Assembly (NCBI GenBank): GCA_036946625.1 | Contig: JAQIIU010000003.1 | Span: 1,811,001 to 1,875,000 of the forward strand | Length of the DNA stretch: 64,000 bases | Direction: 5' to 3' | Source: Methylorubrum populi | Lineage (GTDB): Bacteria > Pseudomonadota > Alphaproteobacteria > Rhizobiales > Beijerinckiaceae | Shown: piece by piece, positions 8,639 through 15,872 of the stretch | Layout: every line of letters begins with the position of its first letter | Numbering within the stretch: position 1 is the first letter of the stretch | Notes under the pieces: generated by a model | The model's database searches: none | Seen by the model: the letters and a program-made list of their open reading frames with translations, nothing else | Told to the model about the DNA's origin: nothing | Position numbers and translations under genes: made by a program

Positions 8639-8956
8639 TCAGTGGCTGATCATCCACGGCCGCGCGTTCGGGAAGCTTTTGGCCGCCGCGGGCGCAGCGG
8701 TCGTCTTCTTCGGCGTGCAGCAGCCGCAGCCGGCCCCGTGGCTGCCGGAGCGCCGCGGCGCATGGCGGCTGCGCTCGTTGGTGGCGTGGGCCGCCCTCGC
8801 GCCCGGATCCATGCCGGAGATCCGCGGGGCGGTGAGGAAGGCGCGCTGGCATTCCCCGCCGCAATCCGGGCAGTCATGCGGGTCCTTGAACTGCGCCATC
8901 GGGCGCAGCACCGTGAACGGGCCGCAGGATTCGCAGGCGTAATCGTAGACCGGCAT
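8639..8956 (-). CDS. fmdB: FmdB-family zinc ribbon protein
   Basis: 105-aa protein beginning MPVYDYACESCGPF with a second CPDCGG, the four-cysteine zinc ribbon of the FmdB family. In Methylophilus, fmdB lies beside the formamidase gene and was proposed to be regulatory; the molecular role is not established. The C-terminal half is Ala/Lys rich with a GCGCC cluster. It starts 2 nt after the fmdA stop, so expression is coupled to fmdA. Confidence 0.85.
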   Translation of the reverse strand: MPVYDYACESCGPFTVLRPMAQFKDPHDCPDCGGECQRAFLTAPRISGMDPGARAAHATNERSRHAPRRSGSHGAGCGCCTPKKTTAAPAAAKSFPNARPWMISH

Positions 8957-8958
8957 GA

Positions 8959-10188
8959 TCAAAGGTCCGGCGAGAGCGGCATCTGGACCGAGCCGTCGAG
9001 GAACTTCGTCGGCCCGGCCGCGGACGGGTTGATGTCGAAGTCGAAGATGCCGGTCGGAATCCAGAGGGTGGCGCAGGCGTTCGGGATGTCGACGACGCCG
9101 GAGATGTGGCCCTGGACCGGGGCGGTGCCGAGGATCGAGTAGGCCTGCGCGCCGGAATATCCGAATTTTTTGAGGTATTCGATCGCGTTGAGGCAGGCTT
9201 GGCGATACGCGACCGTGACATCCAGGTAATGCTGCTTGCCGGACTCGTCGACGGAGACGCCCTCGAAGATCAGGTGATCGTCGTATTTCGGGGTGACCGG
9301 CGACGGCTTGAAGATCGGGTTCCTGATCCCGTACTTGGCCATGCCGTCCTTGATCAGGCTCACCTTGAGGTGGACCCAGCCCGCCATCTCGATGGCGCCG
9401 CAGAAGGTGATCTCGCCGTCGCCCTGGCTGAAATGCAGGTCGCCCATGGAGAGGCCGGCGCCCGGCACGTAGACGGGGAAGTAGATCTTCGAGCCGCGCG
9501 ACAGATCCTTGATGTCGCAATTGCCGCCGTGCTCGCGCCCCGGCACCGTGCGGGCGCCCTCGGCCGCCGCCTTGTCCCGCGCGTCGCCCTTGAGCCGGCC
9601 CATATGCGCGGTCGGGCCGAAGGGGAGGGTGGCGAGCGCCGGCACCCGGCTCGGATCGGTGTCGTAGAGCGCCTTCTCGCGGGCGTTCCACGTCTCCAGC
9701 ATCTTCGGATCGGGCAGGCAGCCGATCAGGCCGGGATGGATCAGGCCGGGGAAGCGCACGCCGGGCACGTGGCGCGACTTCGTGAACATGCCCTCGAAAT
9801 CCCAGATCGACTTCTGGGCCTGGGGGAAGTGCTCGTCGAGGAAGCCGCCGCCGTTGTTCTTCGAGAAGAAGCCGTTGAAGCCCCACTGGCTCTCGGGCTT
9901 GGCGCCGATGTCGAGGAGATCGACCACGAGCAGGTCGCCGGGCTCGGCGCCCTCGACGCCGATCGGGCCGGAGAGGAAGTGCACGATCGACAGGTCGATG
10001 TCGCGCACGTCGTCGGCGGAATCGTCGTTCTTGATGAAGCCGCCGGTCCAGTCGTAGGTCTCGACGATGAAGTCGTCGCCGGGCTTCACGGTGGCGACCA
10101 TCGGGATATCCGGGTGCCAGCGGTTGTGCACCCTATCGTTGTCGTAGGCCGACTGCGTGAGATCGACCTTGATCAGGGTCTCGGGCAT
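8959..10188 (-). CDS. fmdA: Formamidase/acetamidase
   Basis: 409-aa protein of the FmdA_AmdA family, which hydrolyses formamide to formate and ammonia (also some acetamide). Length matches Methylophilus FmdA (about 407 aa), and blocks such as GPIGVEGAEPGDLLVVDLLD, the GREHGGNCDIKDLSRG block and the GDLHFSQGDGE block are family hallmarks. The enzyme is cytoplasmic, fed by the upstream urt-type ABC transporter; formate would enter one-carbon metabolism in a methylotroph. ATG at 10188 follows a purine-rich stretch. Confidence 0.92.
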   Translation of the reverse strand: MPETLIKVDLTQSAYDNDRVHNRWHPDIPMVATVKPGDDFIVETYDWTGGFIKNDDSADDVRDIDLSIVHFLSGPIGVEGAEPGDLLVVDLLDIGAKPESQWGFNGFFSKNNGGGFLDEHFPQAQKSIWDFEGMFTKSRHVPGVRFPGLIHPGLIGCLPDPKMLETWNAREKALYDTDPSRVPALATLPFGPTAHMGRLKGDARDKAAAEGARTVPGREHGGNCDIKDLSRGSKIYFPVYVPGAGLSMGDLHFSQGDGEITFCGAIEMAGWVHLKVSLIKDGMAKYGIRNPIFKPSPVTPKYDDHLIFEGVSVDESGKQHYLDVTVAYRQACLNAIEYLKKFGYSGAQAYSILGTAPVQGHISGVVDIPNACATLWIPTGIFDFDINPSAAGPTKFLDGSVQMPLSPDL

Positions 10189-10299
10189 TTCCTTCGCCGC
10201 TCCTCTACGGAAAATGGACAGCCGCTCCCGTTGCGAGTCCGGGGTTGTTCCGGTCGCCTCAGTGGCATTCGAGAATTCGCGCCTGTTCCGACGCGCTCT

Positions 10300-10326
10300 C
10301 CTCCCCGCAAGGGGGAGGGGAAGAGC
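10300..10326. repeat. CCTCCCC-GCAA-GGGGAGG hairpin between urtE and fmdA
   Basis: An inverted repeat with GCAA loop lies just downstream of urtE in the operon direction. A closely similar structure (TCTCTCCCC-GCAA-GGGGAGGAGA) occurs at 49176-49199, and a looser one at 62134-62157, so this is a dispersed intergenic element. It has no U tract and may stabilise upstream mRNA ends rather than terminate. Confidence 0.5.
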
Positions 10327-10327
10327 A

Positions 10328-11092
10328 TCACACCGACAGGAACCGGGCGACCTGAGCCTCGTCGATGTCGGCGCGCAGGGATTCGTGGACGATCGAGCCG
10401 TTCTCGATGACGAGCACCCGGTCGGCCACGTCCATGGCGAAGCTCAGGACCTGCTCCGAGACGACGATCGATAGACCGCGCTCGTCGCGGATCTTCTTCA
10501 GGGTACGCCCCATCTCGCGGATGATCGAGGGCTGGATGCCTTCGGTCGGCTCGTCGAGGAGCAGAATCTTCGGGTTGCTGGCGAGCGCCCGGGCGATGGC
10601 GAGCTGCTGCTGCTGGCCGCCGGAGAGGTTGCCGCCGCGCCGTCCCTTCATCTCCAGCAGGACCGGGAACATCGTGTAGAGATCCTGCGGCACTTTTCGC
10701 GAGCCGGTGACCGTCAGGCCGGTCTCGATGTTCTCCTGCACCGTCATGGTGGAGAAGATCATGCGGCCCTGCGGCACGTAGGCGAGGCCCTTGGCCACGC
10801 GGGCATGGCTCTTCATGGCGGTGACGTCGACACCATCCACAGTGATCGTGCCGGATTTCGTCGGCACGATGCCCATCAGCGTCTTCATGAGCGTCGACTT
10901 GCCCATGCCGTTGCGGCCCATCACGGCGACGATCTCGCCGGGCGCGACGTTGATGTCGATGCCGTGCAGCACCTCGCTCTGGCCGTAGGCCGCGTGGAGG
11001 TCGGAGATCGCGAGCATCGGCTGCGCGCCGGCCATCACCGGCGGCACGAGGGGGGAAGGGGAGAGGGAAGGGGAGGCGGCGGTCTGGAGCAT
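10328..11092 (-). CDS. urtE: Urea/amide ABC transporter ATPase UrtE
   Basis: 254-aa LivF-type ATPase. Walker A GRNGMGKST, ABC signature LSGGQQQQLAIARAL and Walker B ILLLDEPTEGIQP are intact. With UrtD it powers the UrtBC permease. The ATG at 11092 gives an ~25-residue Ser/Pro-rich N-terminal lead before the conserved MLAISDLHAAYG; a later in-frame ATG near residue 26 is possible. It lies 13 nt after urtD. Confidence 0.9.
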   Translation of the reverse strand: MLQTAASPSLSPSPLVPPVMAGAQPMLAISDLHAAYGQSEVLHGIDINVAPGEIVAVMGRNGMGKSTLMKTLMGIVPTKSGTITVDGVDVTAMKSHARVAKGLAYVPQGRMIFSTMTVQENIETGLTVTGSRKVPQDLYTMFPVLLEMKGRRGGNLSGGQQQQLAIARALASNPKILLLDEPTEGIQPSIIREMGRTLKKIRDERGLSIVVSEQVLSFAMDVADRVLVIENGSIVHESLRADIDEAQVARFLSV

Positions 11093-11105
11093 GATCGGTT
11101 CGCCC

Positions 11106-11891
11106 TCAATGGCCCAGATAGACTTCGACGACCTTGGGGTCGTTCTTGACCCGCTCCATCGACCCTTCCGACAGCACCTTGCCCTGGTGGAGCACGGTGA
11201 CCCGGTGGGCGATGTCCTCGACGAACTTCATGTCGTGCTCGATGACGAGCACCGAGCGGCCCTTGATGATCTGGTTGAGGAGTTCGGCGGTCTTGATGCG
11301 CTCGCCGACGCTCATGCCGGCCACCGGCTCGTCGAGCATCAGAAGTTCCGGGTCCTGGATCAGCAGCATGCCGATCTCCAGCCACTGCTTCTGGCCGTGG
11401 CTCAGGAACTCGGCGCGCTCGTCGAGCTGGTCCTTCAGGAAGATCGTCTGGGCGATCTCGTGGATGCGGTCGCGCACCTCGGCGTCGCGCTTGAAGGTCA
11501 GCGCCCCGAACACCGAGCGGCCGCGGGGGAACGAGATCTCGAGATTCTCGAACACCGTCAGGTCGTCGTAGATCGAGGGCGTCTGGAACTTGCGCCCGAC
11601 GCCGGCCTGGACGATCGCGCTCTCGGAGAGCTTCGTCAGTTCTTGGCCCTTGTACTTGATCGAGCCGGAGCTGGCCCGGGTGCGCCCGCAGATCAGGTCG
11701 AGCACGGTGGTCTTGCCGGCGCCGTTCGGGCCGATGATGACCCGGATCTCGTCCGGATCGACGTAGAACGACACGTCGTTGACCGCCTTGAACCCGTCGA
11801 AGGAGACGGTGAGCGCCTCGACCGCCAGCAGGAAGTTCTTTTCGTCCGCAGGCGTGCCGATGGGTGTGGAGGGGAGGATGGCCGCGTTCAT
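11106..11891 (-). CDS. urtD: Urea/amide ABC transporter ATPase UrtD
   Basis: 261-aa LivG-type ATPase with Walker A GPNGAGKTT, signature LSHGQKQWLEIGM and Walker B LLMLDEPVAGM. The LSHGQ signature replaces the common LSGGQ and is typical of UrtD. Start at ATG 11891, 13 nt after the urtC stop; a longer in-frame extension upstream overlaps urtC and is rejected. Partner of UrtE in energising the transporter. Confidence 0.9.
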   Translation of the reverse strand: MNAAILPSTPIGTPADEKNFLLAVEALTVSFDGFKAVNDVSFYVDPDEIRVIIGPNGAGKTTVLDLICGRTRASSGSIKYKGQELTKLSESAIVQAGVGRKFQTPSIYDDLTVFENLEISFPRGRSVFGALTFKRDAEVRDRIHEIAQTIFLKDQLDERAEFLSHGQKQWLEIGMLLIQDPELLMLDEPVAGMSVGERIKTAELLNQIIKGRSVLVIEHDMKFVEDIAHRVTVLHQGKVLSEGSMERVKNDPKVVEVYLGH

Positions 11892-11904
11892 GGATGTCTC
11901 ATCC

Positions 11905-13074
11905 TCACTCGGCCGGGCTGCCGTGGGGCAGGGCGGGGCCGGCGACGGGGGCCAGGCCCTTGGCCTTGCGGAACAGGCGGGGTTCGACATGCTCGCGCCA
12001 GAGGCCGGCGATGCCGTTGGGGAAGATCAGCACCACGGCGATGAACAGGGCGCCGAGGCCGAACAGCCACATGTCGGGGAAGGATTCGGAGAACGAGGTC
12101 TTGGCCCAGTTGACCAGCAGCGTCCCCCAGACCGCGCCGAACAGCGACAGGCGTCCGCCGACCGCGGTGTAGATCACCATCTCGACCGAGGGGACGATGC
12201 CGACGAAGGAGGGCGACATGAACCCGACCTGCAGGGTGAACATCGCGCCGCCGATCGCCGCGAAACCCGCCGCGAGGCAGAAGGCGAATACCTTGAAGCC
12301 CGCCACCGAGTAGCCCGAGAACCGGACTCGGTCCTCCTTCTCGCGCATGGCGACGAGGATGCGCCCGAGCTTCGACCGCTTCACGTACTGCGCCATCAGG
12401 ATGCAGCCGATCAGCAGGCCGCCGTTGACGAAGTAGAGGATGGACTTCGCGCTGTCGGTGCGGATGTCCCAGCCGTGGAGGGTGCGCAGGTCGGTGATGC
12501 CGTTGATGCCCCCCGTGTAACCCTGCTGGCCGACGATCAGGATCGTCAGGATCGCGGCGATCGCCTGGGTGATGATGGCGAAGTAGGTGCCGCCGACGCG
12601 CCGCTTGAACATCGCCACCGAGATCAGGAAGGCGAAGGCGACCGGCACCGCGACGACGAGGAGGAGCGTCAGGGGCAGGGAGTGGAAGGGCTGCCAGAAC
12701 CAGGGGAGCGCGGTGATCTGGTTCCAGTCCATGAAGTCGGGAATGCCCGGCGTCGACTGGATCTTCGTATTCTCGACGCTCGAAGCTTCGAGCTTCAGGT
12801 ACATCGCCATGCAGTACCCGCCCAATCCGAAAAAAACGCCCTGGCCGAGGGAGAGGATGCCGGCATAGCCCCAGCAGATGACGAGGCCGAGGGCGACGAA
12901 GGCGTAGGTGAGGTACTTGCCGACGAGGTTGAGGCGGAAGCCGTCGAGCATCAGCGGCAGGACCGCCAGGATCACGCCGGCCAGCAGCGCGAGGCTGACC
13001 CACTCGACCGGCTTCATGAAGGGGTTGTCGTTGACGGTGACCGCCTTCGACAGAGTTTGAACCGGGCTCGTCAT
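11905..13074 (-). CDS. urtC: Urea/amide ABC transporter permease UrtC
   Basis: 389-aa LivM-type integral membrane permease with about ten hydrophobic segments and the branched-chain transporter block GYAGILSLGQGVFFGLGGY. It pairs with UrtB to form the channel. Encoded 12 nt after urtB and followed closely by urtD, within the urtABCDE order typical of alphaproteobacterial urea transporters and of the Methylophilus FmdEF short-chain amide system; substrate could be urea, formamide or both. Confidence 0.9.
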   Translation of the reverse strand: MTSPVQTLSKAVTVNDNPFMKPVEWVSLALLAGVILAVLPLMLDGFRLNLVGKYLTYAFVALGLVICWGYAGILSLGQGVFFGLGGYCMAMYLKLEASSVENTKIQSTPGIPDFMDWNQITALPWFWQPFHSLPLTLLLVVAVPVAFAFLISVAMFKRRVGGTYFAIITQAIAAILTILIVGQQGYTGGINGITDLRTLHGWDIRTDSAKSILYFVNGGLLIGCILMAQYVKRSKLGRILVAMREKEDRVRFSGYSVAGFKVFAFCLAAGFAAIGGAMFTLQVGFMSPSFVGIVPSVEMVIYTAVGGRLSLFGAVWGTLLVNWAKTSFSESFPDMWLFGLGALFIAVVLIFPNGIAGLWREHVEPRLFRKAKGLAPVAGPALPHGSPAE

Positions 13075-13086
13075 CTGGCGCGCTCC

Positions 13087-14013
13087 TCAGCGACGGACCT
13101 TGAGGGTGAACAGGCCCTGCGGCCGCAGCATCAGGATCGCCACCACCGCGAGCAGGGTGAGCACCTTGGCCATCGAACCGGAGAGGAAGAATTCGAGGGT
13201 CGATTGGGTCTGCGAGATCGAGAAGGCCGAGGCGATGGTGCCGAGCAGGCTCGCCGCGCCGCCGAAGACCACGATCAGGAAGGTGTCGACGATGTAGAGC
13301 TGGCCGGAGGTCGGGCCGGTCGAGCCGATCATGGTGAAGGCCGAGCCGGCGATGCCGGCGATGCCGCAGCCGAGACCGAAGGTGGTGCGGTCGACCTTTT
13401 CCGTATCGATGCCGACGGCGCCCGCCATCGCGCGGTTGCTCATCACCGCGCGGATCTGCGCGCCGAAGCGCGAGCGGTAGATCAGCACCGCGACGCCGAG
13501 CGTGATGACGGTGGTGACCGCGATCACGAACAGGCCGTTGATCTGCACCTCGATCGAATCGGTGACGGGGATCGAGCCCATCATCCACGAGGGCAGTTCG
13601 ACGCCGACCTCGCGCGGGCCGAAGATCGTGCGGTAGGCCTGCTGCAGGATCAGCGAGAGGCCCCAGGTCGCCAGCAGCGTGTCGAGCGGCCGCTTGTAGA
13701 GGTGGCGGATCAGCGCCCATTCCACCAGCATCCCCATCGCCCCGGACGCCAGGAAGGCGAGCGCCATGGCGACGAAGAAGTAGGCGGGAAACAGCGAGGG
13801 CAGGTGTGTCTGGAAGACGCTCGAGCACAGGTAGGTGACGTAGGCGCCCAGGATCATGAACTCGCCGTGGGCCATGTTGATGACGCCCATCTGGCCGAAG
13901 ATGATCGCCAGCCCCAGCGCCATCAGGACGTAGACGGAAAACAGGATCAGGCCCGCGAAGCCTTGCATCACGAAGATCGAGCTGAGGTCTGCGAGCGAAT
14001 AATCGCCGAACAT
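13087..14013 (-). CDS. urtB: Urea/amide ABC transporter permease UrtB
   Basis: 308-aa LivH-type permease, rich in hydrophobic helices, with the motif GVINMAHGEFMILGAYVTYL near the N-terminus that marks this family. Some UrtB proteins carry a long periplasmic N-terminal extension; this one does not. It begins after a 245-nt spacer holding a nested palindrome that separates it from urtA. Confidence 0.9.
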   Translation of the reverse strand: MFGDYSLADLSSIFVMQGFAGLILFSVYVLMALGLAIIFGQMGVINMAHGEFMILGAYVTYLCSSVFQTHLPSLFPAYFFVAMALAFLASGAMGMLVEWALIRHLYKRPLDTLLATWGLSLILQQAYRTIFGPREVGVELPSWMMGSIPVTDSIEVQINGLFVIAVTTVITLGVAVLIYRSRFGAQIRAVMSNRAMAGAVGIDTEKVDRTTFGLGCGIAGIAGSAFTMIGSTGPTSGQLYIVDTFLIVVFGGAASLLGTIASAFSISQTQSTLEFFLSGSMAKVLTLLAVVAILMLRPQGLFTLKVRR

Positions 14014-14069
14014 GTTTGATCTCCGATCCGGCCCGGACAGGCCTTCTGTCGGTCAATCCCTCCAGATCA

Positions 14070-14182
14070 CCTCGTCCTGAGGTGCCGGAGCGCAGCGGAG
14101 GCCTCGAAGGAGGCCTCCCGTGCGCACGAGATCCCTGGAACCCTCCTTCGAGGGCCGCTGACGCGGCCGCCTCAGGATGAGG
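14070..14182. repeat. Nested palindromic element in the urtA-urtB spacer
   Basis: Outer arms CCTCGTCCTGAGG (14070-14082) and CCTCAGGATGAGG (14170-14182) pair with one mismatch, and inner arms CCTCGAAGGAGG (14102-14113) and CCTCCTTCGAGG (14142-14153) pair perfectly. The right side (CCTCAGGATGAGGGC and GTGGGATCG) recurs at 38091-38117, so it belongs to a dispersed family. Downstream, 14206-14265 has several iterations of GCAAGACTTG. Position inside the operon suggests mRNA processing or partial termination after the binding protein gene. Confidence 0.75.
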
Positions 14183-14258
14183 GCCGTGGGTGGGATCGGC
14201 CTTGCAAGACTTGCTGCAAATCTTGCTGCAAGACTTGGGCCTGCAAGACTTGGGCCGA

Positions 14259-15515
14259 CTACTGATACCCCTTCGGGAAGGGGTTCGGCTCGATCAGCTC
14301 GGGGCTCTCGTAGACCACCTCGAACTGTCCGCTCGGCAGGGCCTTGGCGACGCGGGTCTTCGACCAGAGGTGATGGTTCTCGTGGATCTTCACGTAGCCT
14401 TCCGGCGCCTCCTTGAACTCGATGCCGGGGGAGGCCGCGACGACCTTGTCGACATCGAAGGAGCCGGCCTTCTCGCAGGCCATCTTCCACAGGAAGGGCC
14501 CGAGATAGGCCGCCTGGGTCACGTCGCCGATGACGGTCTTCTCGCCCCACATCTTCTTGAAGGCGGCGACGAACTTCTCGTTGTTCGGGTTCTTGAGCGA
14601 TTGGAAGTACTTCATGCAGGAATAGGCGCCGGCGATGTTGTCGCCGCCGATGCCGTCGATCTCGTCCTCGGTGACCGAGATCGTCAGCAGGGTCTGCTTG
14701 CCGAGGTCGATGCCCGCGGCCTTGAGCTGCTTGTAGAACGCCACGTTCGAGCCGCCGACCACGTCGGCGAAGATCACGTCGGGCTTCTTCAGCTTGATCT
14801 TGTTGATGACCGAGTTGAATTGCGTGTGTCCGAGGGGGAAGTACTCCTCGCCGGCGACCGTGCCTTTCAGCACGTTTTCGATGTGCTTGCGGGCGATCTT
14901 GTTCGAGGTCCGCGGCCAGATGTAGTCCGAGCCGATCATGAAGAAGGTCTTGGCGCCCTTCTCCTTGTGCACCCAGTCGAGGGAGGCGAGGATCTGCTGC
15001 GTCGCCTCCTGGCCGGTGTAGATGACGTTCTTCGACTGTTCCAGGCCCTCGTAGAAGGTCGGGTAGTAGAGAAGGCCGTTATACTGCTCGAACACCGGCA
15101 GCGCGGCCTTGCGCGAGGCGGAGGTCCAGCAGCCCATCACCGCGGCGCAGTGATCGTTGACGAGGAGCTTCTTGGCCTTCTCGGCGAAGGTCGGCCAGTC
15201 GGAGGCGCCGTCCTCCTGGATCACCTTGATCTTGCGGCCGAGCACGCCGCCCATCTCGTTGATCTGCGCGACGGCGAGTTTTTCCGCCTGGATCGAACCG
15301 GTCTCGGAGATCGCCATCGTGCCGGTGGCCGAGTGCAGGATGCCGACCGTGACCTCGCTGTCGGTCACCGCGAGCCCGGTCGTGTTGACCGCCGAGGTCG
15401 GCGCGGCGGCAAACGCCCCCCGCGGCATCATCGCCAGGGCGGGAAGGCCCGCGAGGCCCATGAGAAGCTTGCGCCGCAGGGCCGATTCCAGGCCCTTCCC
15501 CTTGTCTTCAGCCAT
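14259..15515 (-). CDS. urtA: Urea/amide ABC transporter substrate-binding protein UrtA
   Basis: 418-aa periplasmic binding protein of the branched-chain amino acid/urea/amide type (Peripla_BP fold). The N-terminus has a twin-arginine RRKLLMGLAGLPALAMM signal followed by AFA-A cleavage, suggesting Tat export; a complete tatABC is encoded at 39391-41046. Mature blocks VGILHSATGTMAISE, QEDGASDWPTF and WTSASRKAALP are characteristic of UrtA/FmdD. ATG 15515 was chosen over upstream in-frame starts because it directly precedes the signal. First gene of the operon running to amiE. Confidence 0.92.
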   Translation of the reverse strand: MAEDKGKGLESALRRKLLMGLAGLPALAMMPRGAFAAAPTSAVNTTGLAVTDSEVTVGILHSATGTMAISETGSIQAEKLAVAQINEMGGVLGRKIKVIQEDGASDWPTFAEKAKKLLVNDHCAAVMGCWTSASRKAALPVFEQYNGLLYYPTFYEGLEQSKNVIYTGQEATQQILASLDWVHKEKGAKTFFMIGSDYIWPRTSNKIARKHIENVLKGTVAGEEYFPLGHTQFNSVINKIKLKKPDVIFADVVGGSNVAFYKQLKAAGIDLGKQTLLTISVTEDEIDGIGGDNIAGAYSCMKYFQSLKNPNNEKFVAAFKKMWGEKTVIGDVTQAAYLGPFLWKMACEKAGSFDVDKVVAASPGIEFKEAPEGYVKIHENHHLWSKTRVAKALPSGQFEVVYESPELIEPNPFPKGYQ

Positions 15516-15612
15516 CGTGCCCGAACCCCTGATCTCGCGTCGGCGCGGCTCTGCCGGTCGGCGGCCGTGCTCGAACGGGGTGGAGGCTAGGCGTGTTCTC
15601 GCCGTGCGGCCT

Positions 15613-15630
15613 ATACGCTGTTTTGCGTAT
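15613..15630. promoter_or_regulatory. Inverted repeat ATACGC-N6-GCGTAT upstream of urtA
   Basis: Perfect 6-bp arms separated by TGTTTT lie about 100 nt upstream of the urtA start and 240 nt upstream of the divergent kinase gene. Size and position fit an operator for a dimeric regulator, for example the LuxR-type protein encoded at 19249-20166, but the binding protein is unknown. Confidence 0.45.
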
Positions 15631-15872
15631 GTCCGGCGGCCCTCCCAGCCCATAGGGTGACCCTCTCGGCTTCGCTGCCGTAATGGGTTGGGCGGAGCGA
15701 TGGCGCTCGGCCGGCCTTCGTGCGCCGCACCCGCACGGAGACGCCCCGAGGCACGGTACGTCCGTTGCAAGCCTTTCGTTGCAAGTCTTTCGCCGCCCCT
15801 CCACGCAGTCTAACGTCACGTGGCCCGATCCCGGCGCATCTCCGCTCGATCGCTCATCATGAGGACGGCCCC

